Below, in pieces: positions 15,716-23,800 of a DNA stretch of 40,448 bases (position 1 is the stretch's first letter; every line of letters starts with the position of its first letter). This DNA is from Terriglobia bacterium (GTDB taxonomy: Bacteria > Acidobacteriota > Terriglobia > Terriglobales > Acidobacteriaceae), in NCBI GenBank assembly GCA_020073015.1, contig JAIQFZ010000037.1:1-40448 (forward strand), in the 5' to 3' direction. Below the pieces are notes generated by a model that saw only the letters and a list, made by a program, of their open reading frames with translations, was not told the DNA's origin and made no database searches. The translations under genes were made by a program, and so were the position numbers.

Positions 15716-17210
15716 GATGCGCGCCTTCATCACCTCCAGTTTGTGACGTTACGTTCTTCCGAATCGTTGAGGACCTGCTGCGGAAATTGAAGGCCGCGCA
15801 GCAACTTTCGAAGTCGCGGGTGGTTGCGGAGTGACTCACGAAGCGAACAGTACTGAGTTCTCTGGCTGACACCGCTCGACAATCTCCAGACGATCGTTTG
15901 CACCCACCTTCCGCAGAATGCGATGGACATGATCCCAGGTAGGCGACACCGTTGGCGACCGCAAATGCGTCGCCCTGCAGTTGACGACGTTCAGCATCGA
16001 AGCGCTGCGCCATCAGGGTTCGGTTGCGGGAAAAAAGCAGATAGCCCGGCAGGACGTAAGCCGCATTCGAACTGGAGGTCAGCAGGCGCTGGTGAACCGT
16101 GGAATCGAGTGACGCCAGGTAAATGGCGCTGCTTTCGCCCTGAAGATCGGCGCCGAAATCCACGGAAGTGTAGAGGAAATGTTTTCCATCGGGCTGAAAC
16201 ACCGGCCAGCGGTTGCTCCTGGTAGTGGCCAGGACTTGCTCGAACCCGGGGACTCGGGTCACCACTCCTCCTCCCGCTGAAACGCGGCTCAGGGCGACGC
16301 CGCTGTCGGGTGCGAACACAATTACGCCCTCGCGATTCCAGGTGCCACCGCGGCCGATAGTGGCAGCACAAAGGATTTGCACTGGTCCGCCTGCGCCATC
16401 GATCTTCTTCAACTTGCCGTCTGCAAAAAACCCGATTGTCTTGCTTTCAGGAGACCAGAAGGGATACGAGGCACCCTCGGTATCTGCCAGGGGATGCGCC
16501 TCATCCCCGCCGACCCGTTCCACCCAGAGCAAGGCTCCGCCCTGCTTGGGCTGCGGTGCAATGAACGCCAGCACCGTTCCGTCGGGAGAAAGCGCTAAAT
16601 CTCGAGTCGGCGACGGCAACGCAATCGAAAAGTGCATTGCCCGCAGCGTCTGACTCGACTGGCGGAAAGAAAACAAACCAAACGCAACCAGAGCGCACAA
16701 AAGCGACGCGAATCCCCACCCGATGCCGGATCGAGATCTGATCCAGCCGAGGGACACGACCGGCACTTCCACCCGTGAGCCGGCGGTGATTTCCCTCAGC
16801 GCCAACTCACGGTCGGCTTGCGCCTGGCCACGGCGCTCCAAATCCGCCTCCTCCAGCTGTCCCCCATTTTGCAAAGTTGTGACCGGCGCAATGAAGCAAT
16901 ACCCGTGGCGAGGAATGGTTTCAATGAATCTGGGATTCTCCGGCGAATCGCCCAGCGCATACCGCAGTTTCTTCATGGCTGTGTTCAGGCCTTCGTCGAA
17001 ATCGACGAAGGTGTCGCCCGGCCACAGCTTTTTTCTCAACTCTTCGCGAGTGATCACCTCTCCCGGCCGCTCAAGCAGCAGGCTGAGGATCCGAAAGGGC
17101 TGATCTTGCAGGTGAACTAGGAGTCCGCGTTTGTACAAATGTCCGGTCGTAAGATGGGCTTCGAACACGCCGAATGCCAGCCGACCGCGACTGTCCGGAG
17201 GGGTCTCCAT
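15672..17210 (-). CDS. Winged-helix (CadC/ToxR-like) membrane regulator with propeller, 3' end replaced
   Basis: A 512-residue frame. Residues 10-108 are an OmpR/CadC-type winged helix (VITREELRKKLWPGDTFVDF, then FIETIPRHGYCFIAPV). A transmembrane segment lies near 162-182 (WGFASLLCALVAFGLFSF), followed by a TolB/WD40-like propeller with DLALSPDGTVLAFIA, PFWSPESKTIGFFADGKLK and WPVFQPDGKHFLYTS. This build is common in acidobacteria and should be a membrane-bound DNA-binding protein. Family sequence stops near residue 426 (AVANGVAYLG); beyond this the DNA is the tail of a LuxR-type gene read in the wrong frame, then unrelated sequence. The protein is thus probably missing its last blades. ATG 17210 is preferred to GTG 17219, though neither has a strong ribosome site. 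Confidence 0.75.
   Translation of the reverse strand: METPPDSRGRLAFGVFEAHLTTGHLYKRGLLVHLQDQPFRILSLLLERPGEVITREELRKKLWPGDTFVDFDEGLNTAMKKLRYALGDSPENPRFIETIPRHGYCFIAPVTTLQNGGQLEEADLERRGQAQADRELALREITAGSRVEVPVVSLGWIRSRSGIGWGFASLLCALVAFGLFSFRQSSQTLRAMHFSIALPSPTRDLALSPDGTVLAFIAPQPKQGGALLWVERVGGDEAHPLADTEGASYPFWSPESKTIGFFADGKLKKIDGAGGPVQILCAATIGRGGTWNREGVIVFAPDSGVALSRVSAGGGVVTRVPGFEQVLATTRSNRWPVFQPDGKHFLYTSVDFGADLQGESSAIYLASLDSTVHQRLLTSSSNAAYVLPGYLLFSRNRTLMAQRFDAERRQLQGDAFAVANGVAYLGSCPSHSAEGGCKRSSGDCRAVSARELSTVRFVSHSATTRDFESCCAAFNFRSRSSTIRKNVTSQTGGDEGAHLRSEKRIAMPAAPA
15836..15931 (-). pseudogene. Relic of the 3' end of a LuxR-type response regulator gene
   Basis: In the frame shifted from the propeller gene, these 32 codons read HVHRILRKVGANDRLEIVER and on to a stop. 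They match the last HTH helix and tail of the regulator at 23801-24487 (HIHRILRKVGASDRLEIVER) at about 90% of bases. Similarity begins abruptly at 15931, inside the propeller gene, marking a deletion or recombination junction. Confidence 0.75.
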
Positions 17211-17277
17211 GAAACTCACTTAGAGCCTGTAACAAAACCCTCCTGAGCTCGCAAACGAGTCTCGCTAACCACAACAA

Positions 17278-17301
17278 AAGGCCGGCCCAAACCCCGGCCT
17301 T
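17278..17301 (-). terminator. Intrinsic terminator on the minus strand
   Basis: AAGGCCGG and CCGGCCTT form an 8-bp stem with an 8-base loop. On the minus strand the stem is followed by TTGTTGT after its final TT, giving TTTTGTTGT, a good intrinsic terminator. It sits immediately after the stop of a possible 20-residue frame (17301-17363). Confidence 0.55.
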
Positions 17302-17363
17302 CACTTATACCTTTTAGTGGTTGCGGCAGCCGTGTTCTTAGGGAACCCAAGCCGGGAACTCAT
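17301..17363 (-). CDS. Possible 20-residue small protein
   Basis: ATG at 17363 opens MSSRLGFPKNTAAATTKRYK, ending directly at the terminator hairpin at 17278-17301. It is basic and has no recognised family. No strong ribosome site is visible, and a non-coding transcript ending at the hairpin is an equal alternative. Confidence 0.25.
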   Translation of the reverse strand: MSSRLGFPKNTAAATTKRYK

Positions 17364-17387
17364 CACAGCCGTTGGTGACGGGAACGC

Positions 17388-17416
17388 TTGATCTCGGACT
17401 GTACCCGGCCTATAGT
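17388..17416 (+). promoter_or_regulatory. Candidate sigma-70 promoter of the subtilase gene
   Basis: TTGATC (17388-17393), 17 bases, then TATAGT (17411-17416), 4/6 and 5/6 consensus matches. The predicted transcript start near 17423 lies about 17 bases before the TTG start codon. Confidence 0.55.
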
Positions 17417-17439
17417 GTGAAGAAAGCAGAGAGGTCGGC

Positions 17440-20400
17440 TTGCGGTGCGCAGTCACCTTCCGTGGGCTGATGTGTCTCCTGACGCTGCTGGCTGCCACGA
17501 TCGCTGCTGCGCAGAGGCAAGGGGGGAAGCCAGACCTGCCCAACCTCGCCCCGAACAAACCCAGCTACGCAACTCCTTCACGGCCATACTTCGCGGCGGA
17601 CCGTTTGATCGTGCGCTTCCGCGCGGGCAAGAGCCCCTCGGCGCGCGCCGCAGTCCACGGGTTCGCCCGCGGCCGGACCAAGCGCCTCTTCAGAACACTC
17701 CGCGACATCGAGGTCGTGCAACTCGAATCAGGTCTCACCCTCTCTGAGGCGCTCCGCCGCTATCGCAGCCAGGCTGACGTGCTTTATGCCGAACCCGATT
17801 ACCGCCGCACCCTGTTCGACCTTGTCCCCAACGATCCCATGTTCACGGGACTGTGGGGGCTGCGCAATACCGGGCAAAGCGGTGGTCTTGCTGGCGCCGA
17901 CATCGACGCGGTGAAGGCGTGGGAACTCTCGACTGGCAGCAGCGACGTGGTGGTGGGCACGATCGACACAGGTGTGGATTGGAACCATCCGGACCTGGCC
18001 GCGAATATCTATCGTAACGACGCCGACTGCACTGACAATGGGATCGATGACGACGGCAATGGGGTCGTCGATGATTGCCACGGTTTTAATGCCGTCGCCG
18101 GTAGCGGCGATCCGATCGACACGTACAAGCACGGCACGCATGTCGCCGGCACGATCGGTGCGGTCGGAAACAACGGCCTGGGGGTGGTTGGGGTGAATTG
18201 GAAGGTGAAGATACTGGCCTGCAAGACCGACGATGAGAACGGCTATCTGTACGATTCCGCCATCCTCTCGTGCCTGGATTACATGGCAACGATGAAGGAC
18301 CGTGGCGTGAACATTGTCGCGACCAATAACAGTTACGGAGGGGCGTTTGAAAGCAAGGCGGTCACAGATGCCATCCGGGAGCAGATGAAGCGCGGCATCC
18401 TATTCGTGGCGGCGGCCGGCAACTACGGATTGGACAATGACACTATCCCGGCTTATCCCGCTAATACCGATCTCCCTAACGTATTGACGGTGGCGGCAAC
18501 GGACTACACCGACGGCCTTGCCTCTTTCTCCGATTATGGCCGTCACACCGTGCACCTGGGCGCGCCCGGGGTCGCGATCACGAGCACAGTACCGGGCGGC
18601 GGGTACGAGACCTGGGACGGCACCTCGATGGCCACGCCTCATGTCGTCGGTGCCGCGGCTCTGCTGAAGGCCTACGATCCCGCGCAGGACTGGGCGGCGA
18701 TCAAGAACCGCATACTGGCAGGCGGCGATCCCCTAGCCTCGATGACCGCGACCATCAGCGGCCGGCGCTTGAACGCGTACGGTGCGATGACCTGTGCCGG
18801 CCAGGAAGTCCTCGCTCGGCTCCAGCCCCAGCGGAACAATGTCTATGTGGCGATCGGTGAAACGGTCACTTTCAACATGCTCCACGTTGTCTGCGAGCAA
18901 CCGGCGGGAGAACTGACGTTGTCCATGGGCAATGGTCCTCCCCTCACGCTCCACGACGACGGCCAGAATGGCGATGAAGCCGCTGGTGACGGCGTGTACA
19001 CTGCCCGCTGGGTACCTCCGGCGGCCGGCCGCTACACGGCGACGTTCTCCAACGGAGAAGCGGTCACAGTCATTGTCCTCAAGCCCTACACCTTCTCGAA
19101 GACAGACTACAGCTGGCGAACGATTACCGGAACCTTTGTGCCTCTGGACTGGTTTTACGGCACGCCGATTGCAATCGTGCCGCCGTTTCCCGTCCGCTTC
19201 GGCGGGCTGACATTCGATTCGCTCGCAATCGACGCCTACGGAACCATTGAGATGCTTGGGGTGCAAGAAGACGTAGGCTGGGGGCTTCCCGAATGGGCAT
19301 TCCCTATTCCCACTGTTTTCGCCGACACCCTCGTGGCGCCCCTGTGGGACGACATCTTCGACAGACATGATCTGGACCCCGCCCAAGGCGTGTACTGGGA
19401 TGTTCTCGGCCAGGCGCCCAACCGGGAACTGGTCATTGAGTGGCGCGGGTTCCATCACTACACGGAGTACAGCTATCCCGGTGCCCCTAGCACCGTCACT
19501 TTCCAAGTGGTGCTCTCCGAGACCAGCGATGACATCGTTTTCAATTACGCCGACACCACGTTCGATAATGAATGGTACGACTTTGGCCGGAGTGCCAGTG
19601 TAGGTATCCAGGTTTCGCAGGGCGTGGGCATGCAGTTCAGCTGCTTTGCCCCCATGCTCTCCCCGGAGCTGGCGGTGCGCTGGAGTACCTCGGACAGTTT
19701 GCCAACCAGCATCGAGCTCCTGTGGCCGAATGGCGGAGAGGTTTGGCGCCCGGGAGAGAAGCACAACATCGCATGGAACGCCACTGGACCGGCGGCAACC
19801 GACTTTCGTATCGAACTGCTGAAAGCGGACGCGATCGATTCCGTCCCTACGACGTCGGTCCCCGCAGCGTCGGGTAGCTTTGCCTGGACGATGCCGCTCG
19901 ATAAGGTCCGGGGCAACGACTACAAGATCCGCCTGGTCAGCAACGCCGATTCCACCATCACCCACACCAGCGTCAGCAGCTTCATAATCGACAACGTGTA
20001 TGTGCTCGAAGTCTGGCCAGGCTACTGGGGCACGGGAACCGTCACATCATCACCCCCAGGCATCCAGTGCCATGAGGTCTGCCACGCGCCGTTCGCAGCA
20101 GGAACGACCCTCACGCTCACCGCTACGCCGGATCCTGGAAACCAGTTTAACGGTTGGGACGGCCCATGCACTGGGACGGGGCCTTGCGTGATCACGATGA
20201 CCAAAGATATCGTCGTGGCCGCCGACTTCGTTCCCCTTCCTCCCGATTTCTCCTTCACCGCGCCGCCTCCACCCCAGACCGTTGCCGCCGGCCAGCCCGC
20301 CCACTTCACCATCACCATCAGCGGCAACAACGGCTTCGCAGGAACCGTTTCCTTCGCCTGTACTGCCGGTGTGCCGCCGCAGGCCTCCTGCTCGTTCTCG

Positions 20401-20778
20401 CCGCCGACGGTAACGGCAGGCGCTAACCCGGTGAGCACCACCTTGACCACTACCACCACCGCGCGCAGCATGGCGTTGCTGCAGGCTCCGTCGCGGCGCG
20501 ACTACCGCCCGCTGCTGGCGTTGTGCCTGCCCGTCATCGGGCTCGTCCTGGCGCCGGTTGCCGGTAGGAAAAAGCTAGCTCGACGGTGGCATGTCGGAGT
20601 TGGCTTGCTGCTGCTCCTGCTGTTGGTAGCGGCGCTGGTTGGATGCGGAGGCGGCGTGGGTGCAACCTCTCCCCCTGGCTCCGCAACAGGGACTCCGGCG
20701 GGCAGTTACAGCATCACGGTAACGGCAACTTCGGGCAGCCTCTCGCACACCCAGACGGTCACCCTGGTTGTGAACTAA
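17440..20778 (+). CDS. Secreted subtilisin-like serine protease (S8) with membrane-tail domain
   Basis: An 1112-residue preproenzyme. Signal peptide (MCLLTLLAATIAAAQ), a propeptide with DRLIVRFRAGKS and VLYAEPDYRRTL, then the S8 domain with Asp176 (TIDTGVDWNHPDL), His231 (HGTHVAGTIGA) and Ser396 (GTSMATPHVVGAAAL). A calcium-type insert DNGIDDDGNGVVDD lies between Asp and His. Further on are a beta-rich region, an InlB-like B repeat (LTLTATPDPGNQFNGWDGPC, near 890-925) and a tail with two hydrophobic segments (about 1022-1040 and 1050-1070) split by GRKK, a cysteine in LVGCGGG, and a last stretch GTPAGSYSITVTATSG. It degrades proteins outside the cell. The TTG start has AGAGAGG upstream; ATG 17470 is an alternative. 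Confidence 0.9.
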   Translation: MRCAVTFRGLMCLLTLLAATIAAAQRQGGKPDLPNLAPNKPSYATPSRPYFAADRLIVRFRAGKSPSARAAVHGFARGRTKRLFRTLRDIEVVQLESGLTLSEALRRYRSQADVLYAEPDYRRTLFDLVPNDPMFTGLWGLRNTGQSGGLAGADIDAVKAWELSTGSSDVVVGTIDTGVDWNHPDLAANIYRNDADCTDNGIDDDGNGVVDDCHGFNAVAGSGDPIDTYKHGTHVAGTIGAVGNNGLGVVGVNWKVKILACKTDDENGYLYDSAILSCLDYMATMKDRGVNIVATNNSYGGAFESKAVTDAIREQMKRGILFVAAAGNYGLDNDTIPAYPANTDLPNVLTVAATDYTDGLASFSDYGRHTVHLGAPGVAITSTVPGGGYETWDGTSMATPHVVGAAALLKAYDPAQDWAAIKNRILAGGDPLASMTATISGRRLNAYGAMTCAGQEVLARLQPQRNNVYVAIGETVTFNMLHVVCEQPAGELTLSMGNGPPLTLHDDGQNGDEAAGDGVYTARWVPPAAGRYTATFSNGEAVTVIVLKPYTFSKTDYSWRTITGTFVPLDWFYGTPIAIVPPFPVRFGGLTFDSLAIDAYGTIEMLGVQEDVGWGLPEWAFPIPTVFADTLVAPLWDDIFDRHDLDPAQGVYWDVLGQAPNRELVIEWRGFHHYTEYSYPGAPSTVTFQVVLSETSDDIVFNYADTTFDNEWYDFGRSASVGIQVSQGVGMQFSCFAPMLSPELAVRWSTSDSLPTSIELLWPNGGEVWRPGEKHNIAWNATGPAATDFRIELLKADAIDSVPTTSVPAASGSFAWTMPLDKVRGNDYKIRLVSNADSTITHTSVSSFIIDNVYVLEVWPGYWGTGTVTSSPPGIQCHEVCHAPFAAGTTLTLTATPDPGNQFNGWDGPCTGTGPCVITMTKDIVVAADFVPLPPDFSFTAPPPPQTVAAGQPAHFTITISGNNGFAGTVSFACTAGVPPQASCSFSPPTVTAGANPVSTTLTTTTTARSMALLQAPSRRDYRPLLALCLPVIGLVLAPVAGRKKLARRWHVGVGLLLLLLLVAALVGCGGGVGATSPPGSATGTPAGSYSITVTATSGSLSHTQTVTLVVN

Positions 20779-20789
20779 CCCTGTGCTCC

Positions 20790-20819
20790 GGGCAGTGGCG
20801 CTTCCTGACGCCGCTGCCC
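20790..20819 (+). terminator. Hairpin after the subtilase gene
   Basis: GGGCAGTGGCG and CGCCGCTGCCC make an 11-bp stem (one G-T pair) with an 8-base loop, 12 bases after the subtilase stop. It lacks a T-run, so it may be a terminator or 3' stabiliser. Confidence 0.4.
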
Positions 20820-20914
20820 CTACTATCTCAGGTGGGTGAAGGATACCGCACGCTGAACGCCGCGGCTTGACTCCAGGTGGCGGCCTGCGCTCGGCAGAGA
20901 GGACACTTATCGGA

Positions 20915-21526
20915 TCAAGTATCACACTGCCGAAGGAAGCTCCAGCAGATCAGAATGCAGCCCAGCAGTAAGAAAGCTTCGTGGATGTCGGCCCGCTTCT
21001 CATAACGAATGCGCAGGCGGCGAAATTGGTTCAGCCAGGAGAAGGTTCTCTCCACAACCCAACGCCATCGACCCAACCCGCTGCCATGTCCTACATAGCG
21101 CCGCGCCAGCAGCGGCCGAATGCGACGGACGCGCAAACCTTGGCGGATGGCCTCCGCATCGTAAGCGCGATCCCCCAGAAGGCAGTCGGGACGACAGCGA
21201 GGGCGCCCCCGATCCGCTTTCAGTGGAGGGACCGCATCCACCAGCGGTAGAGCTTGCCGTGAGTCGTGAAGGTTGGCAGCTGTGAGCTGAATTGCGAGGG
21301 GAATCCCTTGGCCATCACAGATCAGATGGCGTTTGCTGCCCGGTTTGGCTCTGTCGGTAGGATTAGGGCCTGTTTGTGCCCCCCAAAAACCGCCCGCACG
21401 GAAGAACTGTCCACCACCGCTCGGGACCAATCGACCTGACCGTAGCGAGAAAGCCAGTTCAGGAGTACGAAGTGGATCAGATCCCAGATGCCAGCCTGTT
21501 GCCAATCGCGGAGACGCCTCCAGCAC
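20915..21526 (-). CDS. IS5-family transposase, second frame (OrfB)
   Basis: The frame is open from 21526, but only the part after about 21380 matches the family. It begins with [20 protein letters not shown] and contains the second Asp (GDRAYDAE), the Glu in [10 protein letters not shown] and the usual end [16 protein letters not shown]. It is expressed as a -1 frameshift fusion with OrfA (20915-21720), the active transposase. The part upstream of the slip site is out-of-frame reading of OrfA. Confidence 0.75.
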   Translation of the reverse strand: MLEASPRLATGWHLGSDPLRTPELAFSLRSGRLVPSGGGQFFRAGGFWGAQTGPNPTDRAKPGSKRHLICDGQGIPLAIQLTAANLHDSRQALPLVDAVPPLKADRGRPRCRPDCLLGDRAYDAEAIRQGLRVRRIRPLLARRYVGHGSGLGRWRWVVERTFSWLNQFRRLRIRYEKRADIHEAFLLLGCILICWSFLRQCDT

Positions 21527-21720
21527 GTCATTCCCGAACCGCAGCCCATCTCTTGTGGCAACATCTCCCAGGGGATACCGCTGCGGAGTACGAATAGAAT
21601 GCCGCTGAGGCAGGCGCGATCAGATAACCGAGGTCTTCCGCCCTTTGGCTTGGGTGCCGGCGAAGGCAAGAGAGGGACGATCAACTCCCACAAGCCGTCG
21701 GGAATGAGCGCGGCAGCCAT
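21322..21720 (-). CDS. IS5-family transposase, first frame (OrfA)
   Basis: 132 residues: N-terminal DNA-binding part ([16 protein letters not shown], then [21 protein letters not shown]) and the first catalytic Asp in [17 protein letters not shown]. After GG the frame leaves the family sequence ([11 protein letters not shown]) and stops at 21322. A run of five T and six G on the minus strand (21389-21379) lies exactly where the family sequence switches frame; a -1 slip there continues as [18 protein letters not shown], the canonical sequence of IS427-type transposases. OrfA alone likely acts as a regulator or inactive product. Confidence 0.8.
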   Translation of the reverse strand: MAAALIPDGLWELIVPLLPSPAPKPKGGRPRLSDRACLSGILFVLRSGIPWEMLPQEMGCGSGMTCWRRLRDWQQAGIWDLIHFVLLNWLSRYGQVDWSRAVVDSSSVRAVFGGHKQALILPTEPNRAANAI

Positions 21721-21986
21721 GAGCAGTACACCTCCTCCCGTTGAGGGATTGTACCGTGCCCATGATGCGGGTTGCAGGAATAGAGGGCTTTTGTTAGACG
21801 CTCTTAAGGAGTGCTGAAGAGTTCTATCACACTGTTACAACTCACTCTATGCTGAGTTCATTTCAAACGGTAAATAACTGTCCTATTGGTCCTTATGAGG
21901 TCAGTGTGAGATCGGCACTAGATCGGTTGACCGAGTCAGCTCAGCCAAGAGACACTCCCGCCCTAGTCGTGGAGTAGCACTCTTAG

Positions 21987-22001
21987 CAGGCTGCTGAAAA
22001 A
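21987..22001 (+). repeat. Left terminal inverted repeat of the 1287-bp IS
   Basis: CAGGCTGCTGAAAAA, matching the reverse complement of 23259-23273 at 14 of 15 bases; TTAG precedes it. Confidence 0.9.
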
Positions 22002-22039
22002 CTACTCCTAATCCACAGCCATGTATGGTACGAGAGGGC

Positions 22040-23134
22040 ATGCGAGGAGCCGATCATCAGCAGAGTCATAGGTTCAGTTATTTGTCGCCGGAGAAGCGCG
22101 TTCGGCAGGATCATCCGCTGCGGGCCATCCGGGCTATGGTGGATGAAGTACTCGGACAGCTGTCCCGGCGCTTCGACACGATGTACGCCGACGCGGGGCG
22201 TCCCTCGATTCCGCCGGAGAAACTGCTGCGCGCACAGTTGCTGCAGATGCTGTACTCGATCCGCAGTGAGCGGCTGCTGATGGAAGAGATCGATTACAGC
22301 ATGCTCTTCCGTTGGTTTGTGGGTTTGAATCTGGACGAGAACGTGTGGGACCCGACCACCTTCACCAAGAATCGCGACCGGTTGCTGGAGGCGGACGTGG
22401 CCAAGGAGTTCCTGACGCAGGTGATCGCGCAAGCAAAGGACCAAGGTCTGACCTCGGACGAGCACTTCACGGTGGACGGCACATTGCTAGAAGCCTGGGC
22501 GAGCGTGAAGAGTTTTCAACCGAAGGAAGGAAAGAAGAGGCTGCCTCCGGACGATCCCGGCAATCCGACGGTGAACTTTCGCGGCGAGAAGCGATCGAAC
22601 GAAACGCACGCATCGAAGACCGATCCCGAGGCGCAACTGGCGCGCAAAGGCGAGGGGAAGGAGTCCAAGTTGAGTTACAGCGGGAATCTGCTGGTGGAGA
22701 ATCGCAACGGGCTGATCGTGAACGCGGAAGTGTTCGAGGCCAACGGGACGGCGGAACGCGATGCGGCGCTGGTGATGCTGGAGCAGATTCCGGGAACCAA
22801 GCCGGTGACGGCGGGTGGAGACAAGGGCTTCGACACGCGGGATTTCGTGGCGGAGTGTCGGCATCTGGGAGTGACGCCGCATGTGGCGCAGAACCTGGGA
22901 CGGCGTGGCGGGAGCGCGATTGATGGACGGACGACGCATCATCCCGGCTATCGTCTCAGCCAGAAGAAGAGAAAGCGTATCGAAGAGTGTTTCGGCTGGC
23001 TGAAGACCATCGCGCTGCTGCGGAAGGTGCGGCATCGTGGAGTCTGCAAAGTGGATTGGATCTTTACCTTCGCCTGCGCGGCTTACAACTTGGTACGCAT
23101 GCGGAATCTGGCCGCCGCAGTTCCGACGGTGTAA
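22040..23134 (+). CDS. DDE transposase (IS5/IS1182-like)
   Basis: 364 residues from ATG 22040 (MRGADHQQ, the family's usual first residues, with GAGAGGG just upstream); an in-frame ATG at 22025 would add five residues. Blocks recognised: FSYLSPEKRVRQDHPLRAIR, RPSIPPEKLLRAQLLQMLYS, then the catalytic Asp in HFTVDGTLLEAW, Asp in GGDKGFDTRDF and Glu in KRIEECFGWLKT. It cuts and joins the ends of its own IS. There is no frameshift or truncation. A single-gene element typical of the group; family assignment between IS5 and IS1182 groups was not resolved by eye. Confidence 0.92.
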   Translation: MRGADHQQSHRFSYLSPEKRVRQDHPLRAIRAMVDEVLGQLSRRFDTMYADAGRPSIPPEKLLRAQLLQMLYSIRSERLLMEEIDYSMLFRWFVGLNLDENVWDPTTFTKNRDRLLEADVAKEFLTQVIAQAKDQGLTSDEHFTVDGTLLEAWASVKSFQPKEGKKRLPPDDPGNPTVNFRGEKRSNETHASKTDPEAQLARKGEGKESKLSYSGNLLVENRNGLIVNAEVFEANGTAERDAALVMLEQIPGTKPVTAGGDKGFDTRDFVAECRHLGVTPHVAQNLGRRGGSAIDGRTTHHPGYRLSQKKRKRIEECFGWLKTIALLRKVRHRGVCKVDWIFTFACAAYNLVRMRNLAAAVPTV

Positions 23135-23258
23135 GGTCGGGGCGAAAGTGTGTCTGGTTGAACCTGGATCCGACCAAGAGGCGCCCGAAAAACCAGAAAT
23201 CAACTCGCTTGACATCACCAACGATGAGAAACCAGAAGAGAAACCCCGAATCCATCAA

Positions 23259-23273
23259 TTTTTCCGCAGCCTG
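23259..23273 (-). repeat. Right terminal inverted repeat of the 1287-bp IS
   Basis: TTTTTCCGCAGCCTG, the partner of 21987-22001; TTAG follows it. Confidence 0.9.
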
Positions 23274-23277
23274 TTAG

Positions 23278-23800
23278 GGGCTCGCGAGGGAAGTGCTTGA
23301 GCCCGGAACGCGGTTGCTGTGTCCGAACGGTTCCTCGGACCGCCACGGTCACCCTTGAGGGACAACAGGGCGGGCAGCGGCAGTCGGTCGGGTTGACTGG
23401 GACCGCAGTGGTTTCGGGGCAAAGCGCTCCCCGGTCACCCGCGAGCCGGTCCATTTACTGCCACCGCACCTGCTTCAAAGGGTGCGATGTAGATGCCCTT
23501 ACACCCAGACCCCGGACGTCGACGTTGAGCAACTTTGGAAGCACAGACCTGATCATCCTGACCAGCGGGCCGGTCGGACACCTGTGACGCCCGCTTGGGA
23601 GTGCTAGAGTCTTGCACCGTTCGCGTCGGGGCTAGGACCTGTGCGGAGGGTGGCCACGACCGTGGACGACGCGGCCGTTCCTGCGTCAGCCGTGATGGCA
23701 AAGAAGTTGGAAATTAAGGAAGCAGGTTGTGCTATGCTGCTGTCTTACTCATGGCTCGAGGGGGCTCTGACAGCAGCAGGGGTTAGCTGGAGGAGGTGGT
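23278..23800. other. Gap downstream of the IS, mostly decayed sequence
   Basis: About 520 bases with no intact gene. The first 300 may be a remnant of a surface-protein domain (see 23297-23587). Near the end an extended -10-like TGCTATGCT (23730-23738) precedes the LuxR-type gene, but no well spaced -35 is seen. Confidence 0.5.
23297..23587 (+). pseudogene. Possible remnant of an ASH-type (immunoglobulin-like) repeat protein
   Basis: One frame reads RTATVTLEGQQGGQRQSVGL followed by TGTAVV, and later TSTLSNFGSTDLIILTSG. These resemble the end and beginning of consecutive ASH (ASPM-SPD-2-Hydin) repeats that are common in secreted acidobacterial proteins (pattern ATxTxxDNAxGSPQTVxLxGTG then TVTLTNTGSTxLxI). 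The connecting part is degenerate and no start or extra repeats are found, so this looks like a decayed fragment. The resemblance is by eye only. Confidence 0.3.

Larger units (their letters stand above)
20915..21720 (-). mobile_element. IS5-family (IS427-like) insertion sequence, coding part
   Basis: Two overlapping frames encode one DDE transposase. The catalytic residues are all present: Asp in VVDSSSVRA, Asp in [13 protein letters not shown] and Glu in [22 protein letters not shown]. The ends of the element could not be set: no convincing inverted repeats were found around 20880-20930 or 21730-21840. A 10-base direct repeat TATCACACTG occurs at 20920-20929 and 21825-21834, but it does not fit the usual short target duplication of this family. 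Confidence 0.8.
21987..23273 (+). mobile_element. Complete insertion sequence (IS5/IS1182-like), 1287 bp
   Basis: Bounded by imperfect inverted repeats CAGGCTGCTGAAAAA (21987-22001) and TTTTTCCGCAGCCTG (23259-23273), 14 of 15 matching. Both ends are flanked by TTAG (21983-21986 and 23274-23277), a 4-bp target duplication. It holds one transposase gene with an intact DDE set, so the copy looks recent and potentially active. Confidence 0.92.

Noticed and set aside
18733-19965. 410-residue minus-strand frame inside the subtilase gene
   Set aside because: Antisense shadow of a well supported S8 protease; composition typical of reversed coding sequence.
20920-21834. 10-base direct repeat TATCACACTG flanking the IS5-family genes as a target duplication
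   Set aside because: Too long for this family, the left copy lies within the OrfB coding end, and no inverted repeats adjoin it.
23435-23701. 88-residue minus-strand frame
   Set aside because: Low-complexity Arg/Pro-rich translation, no ribosome site, opposite to possible ASH remnant.
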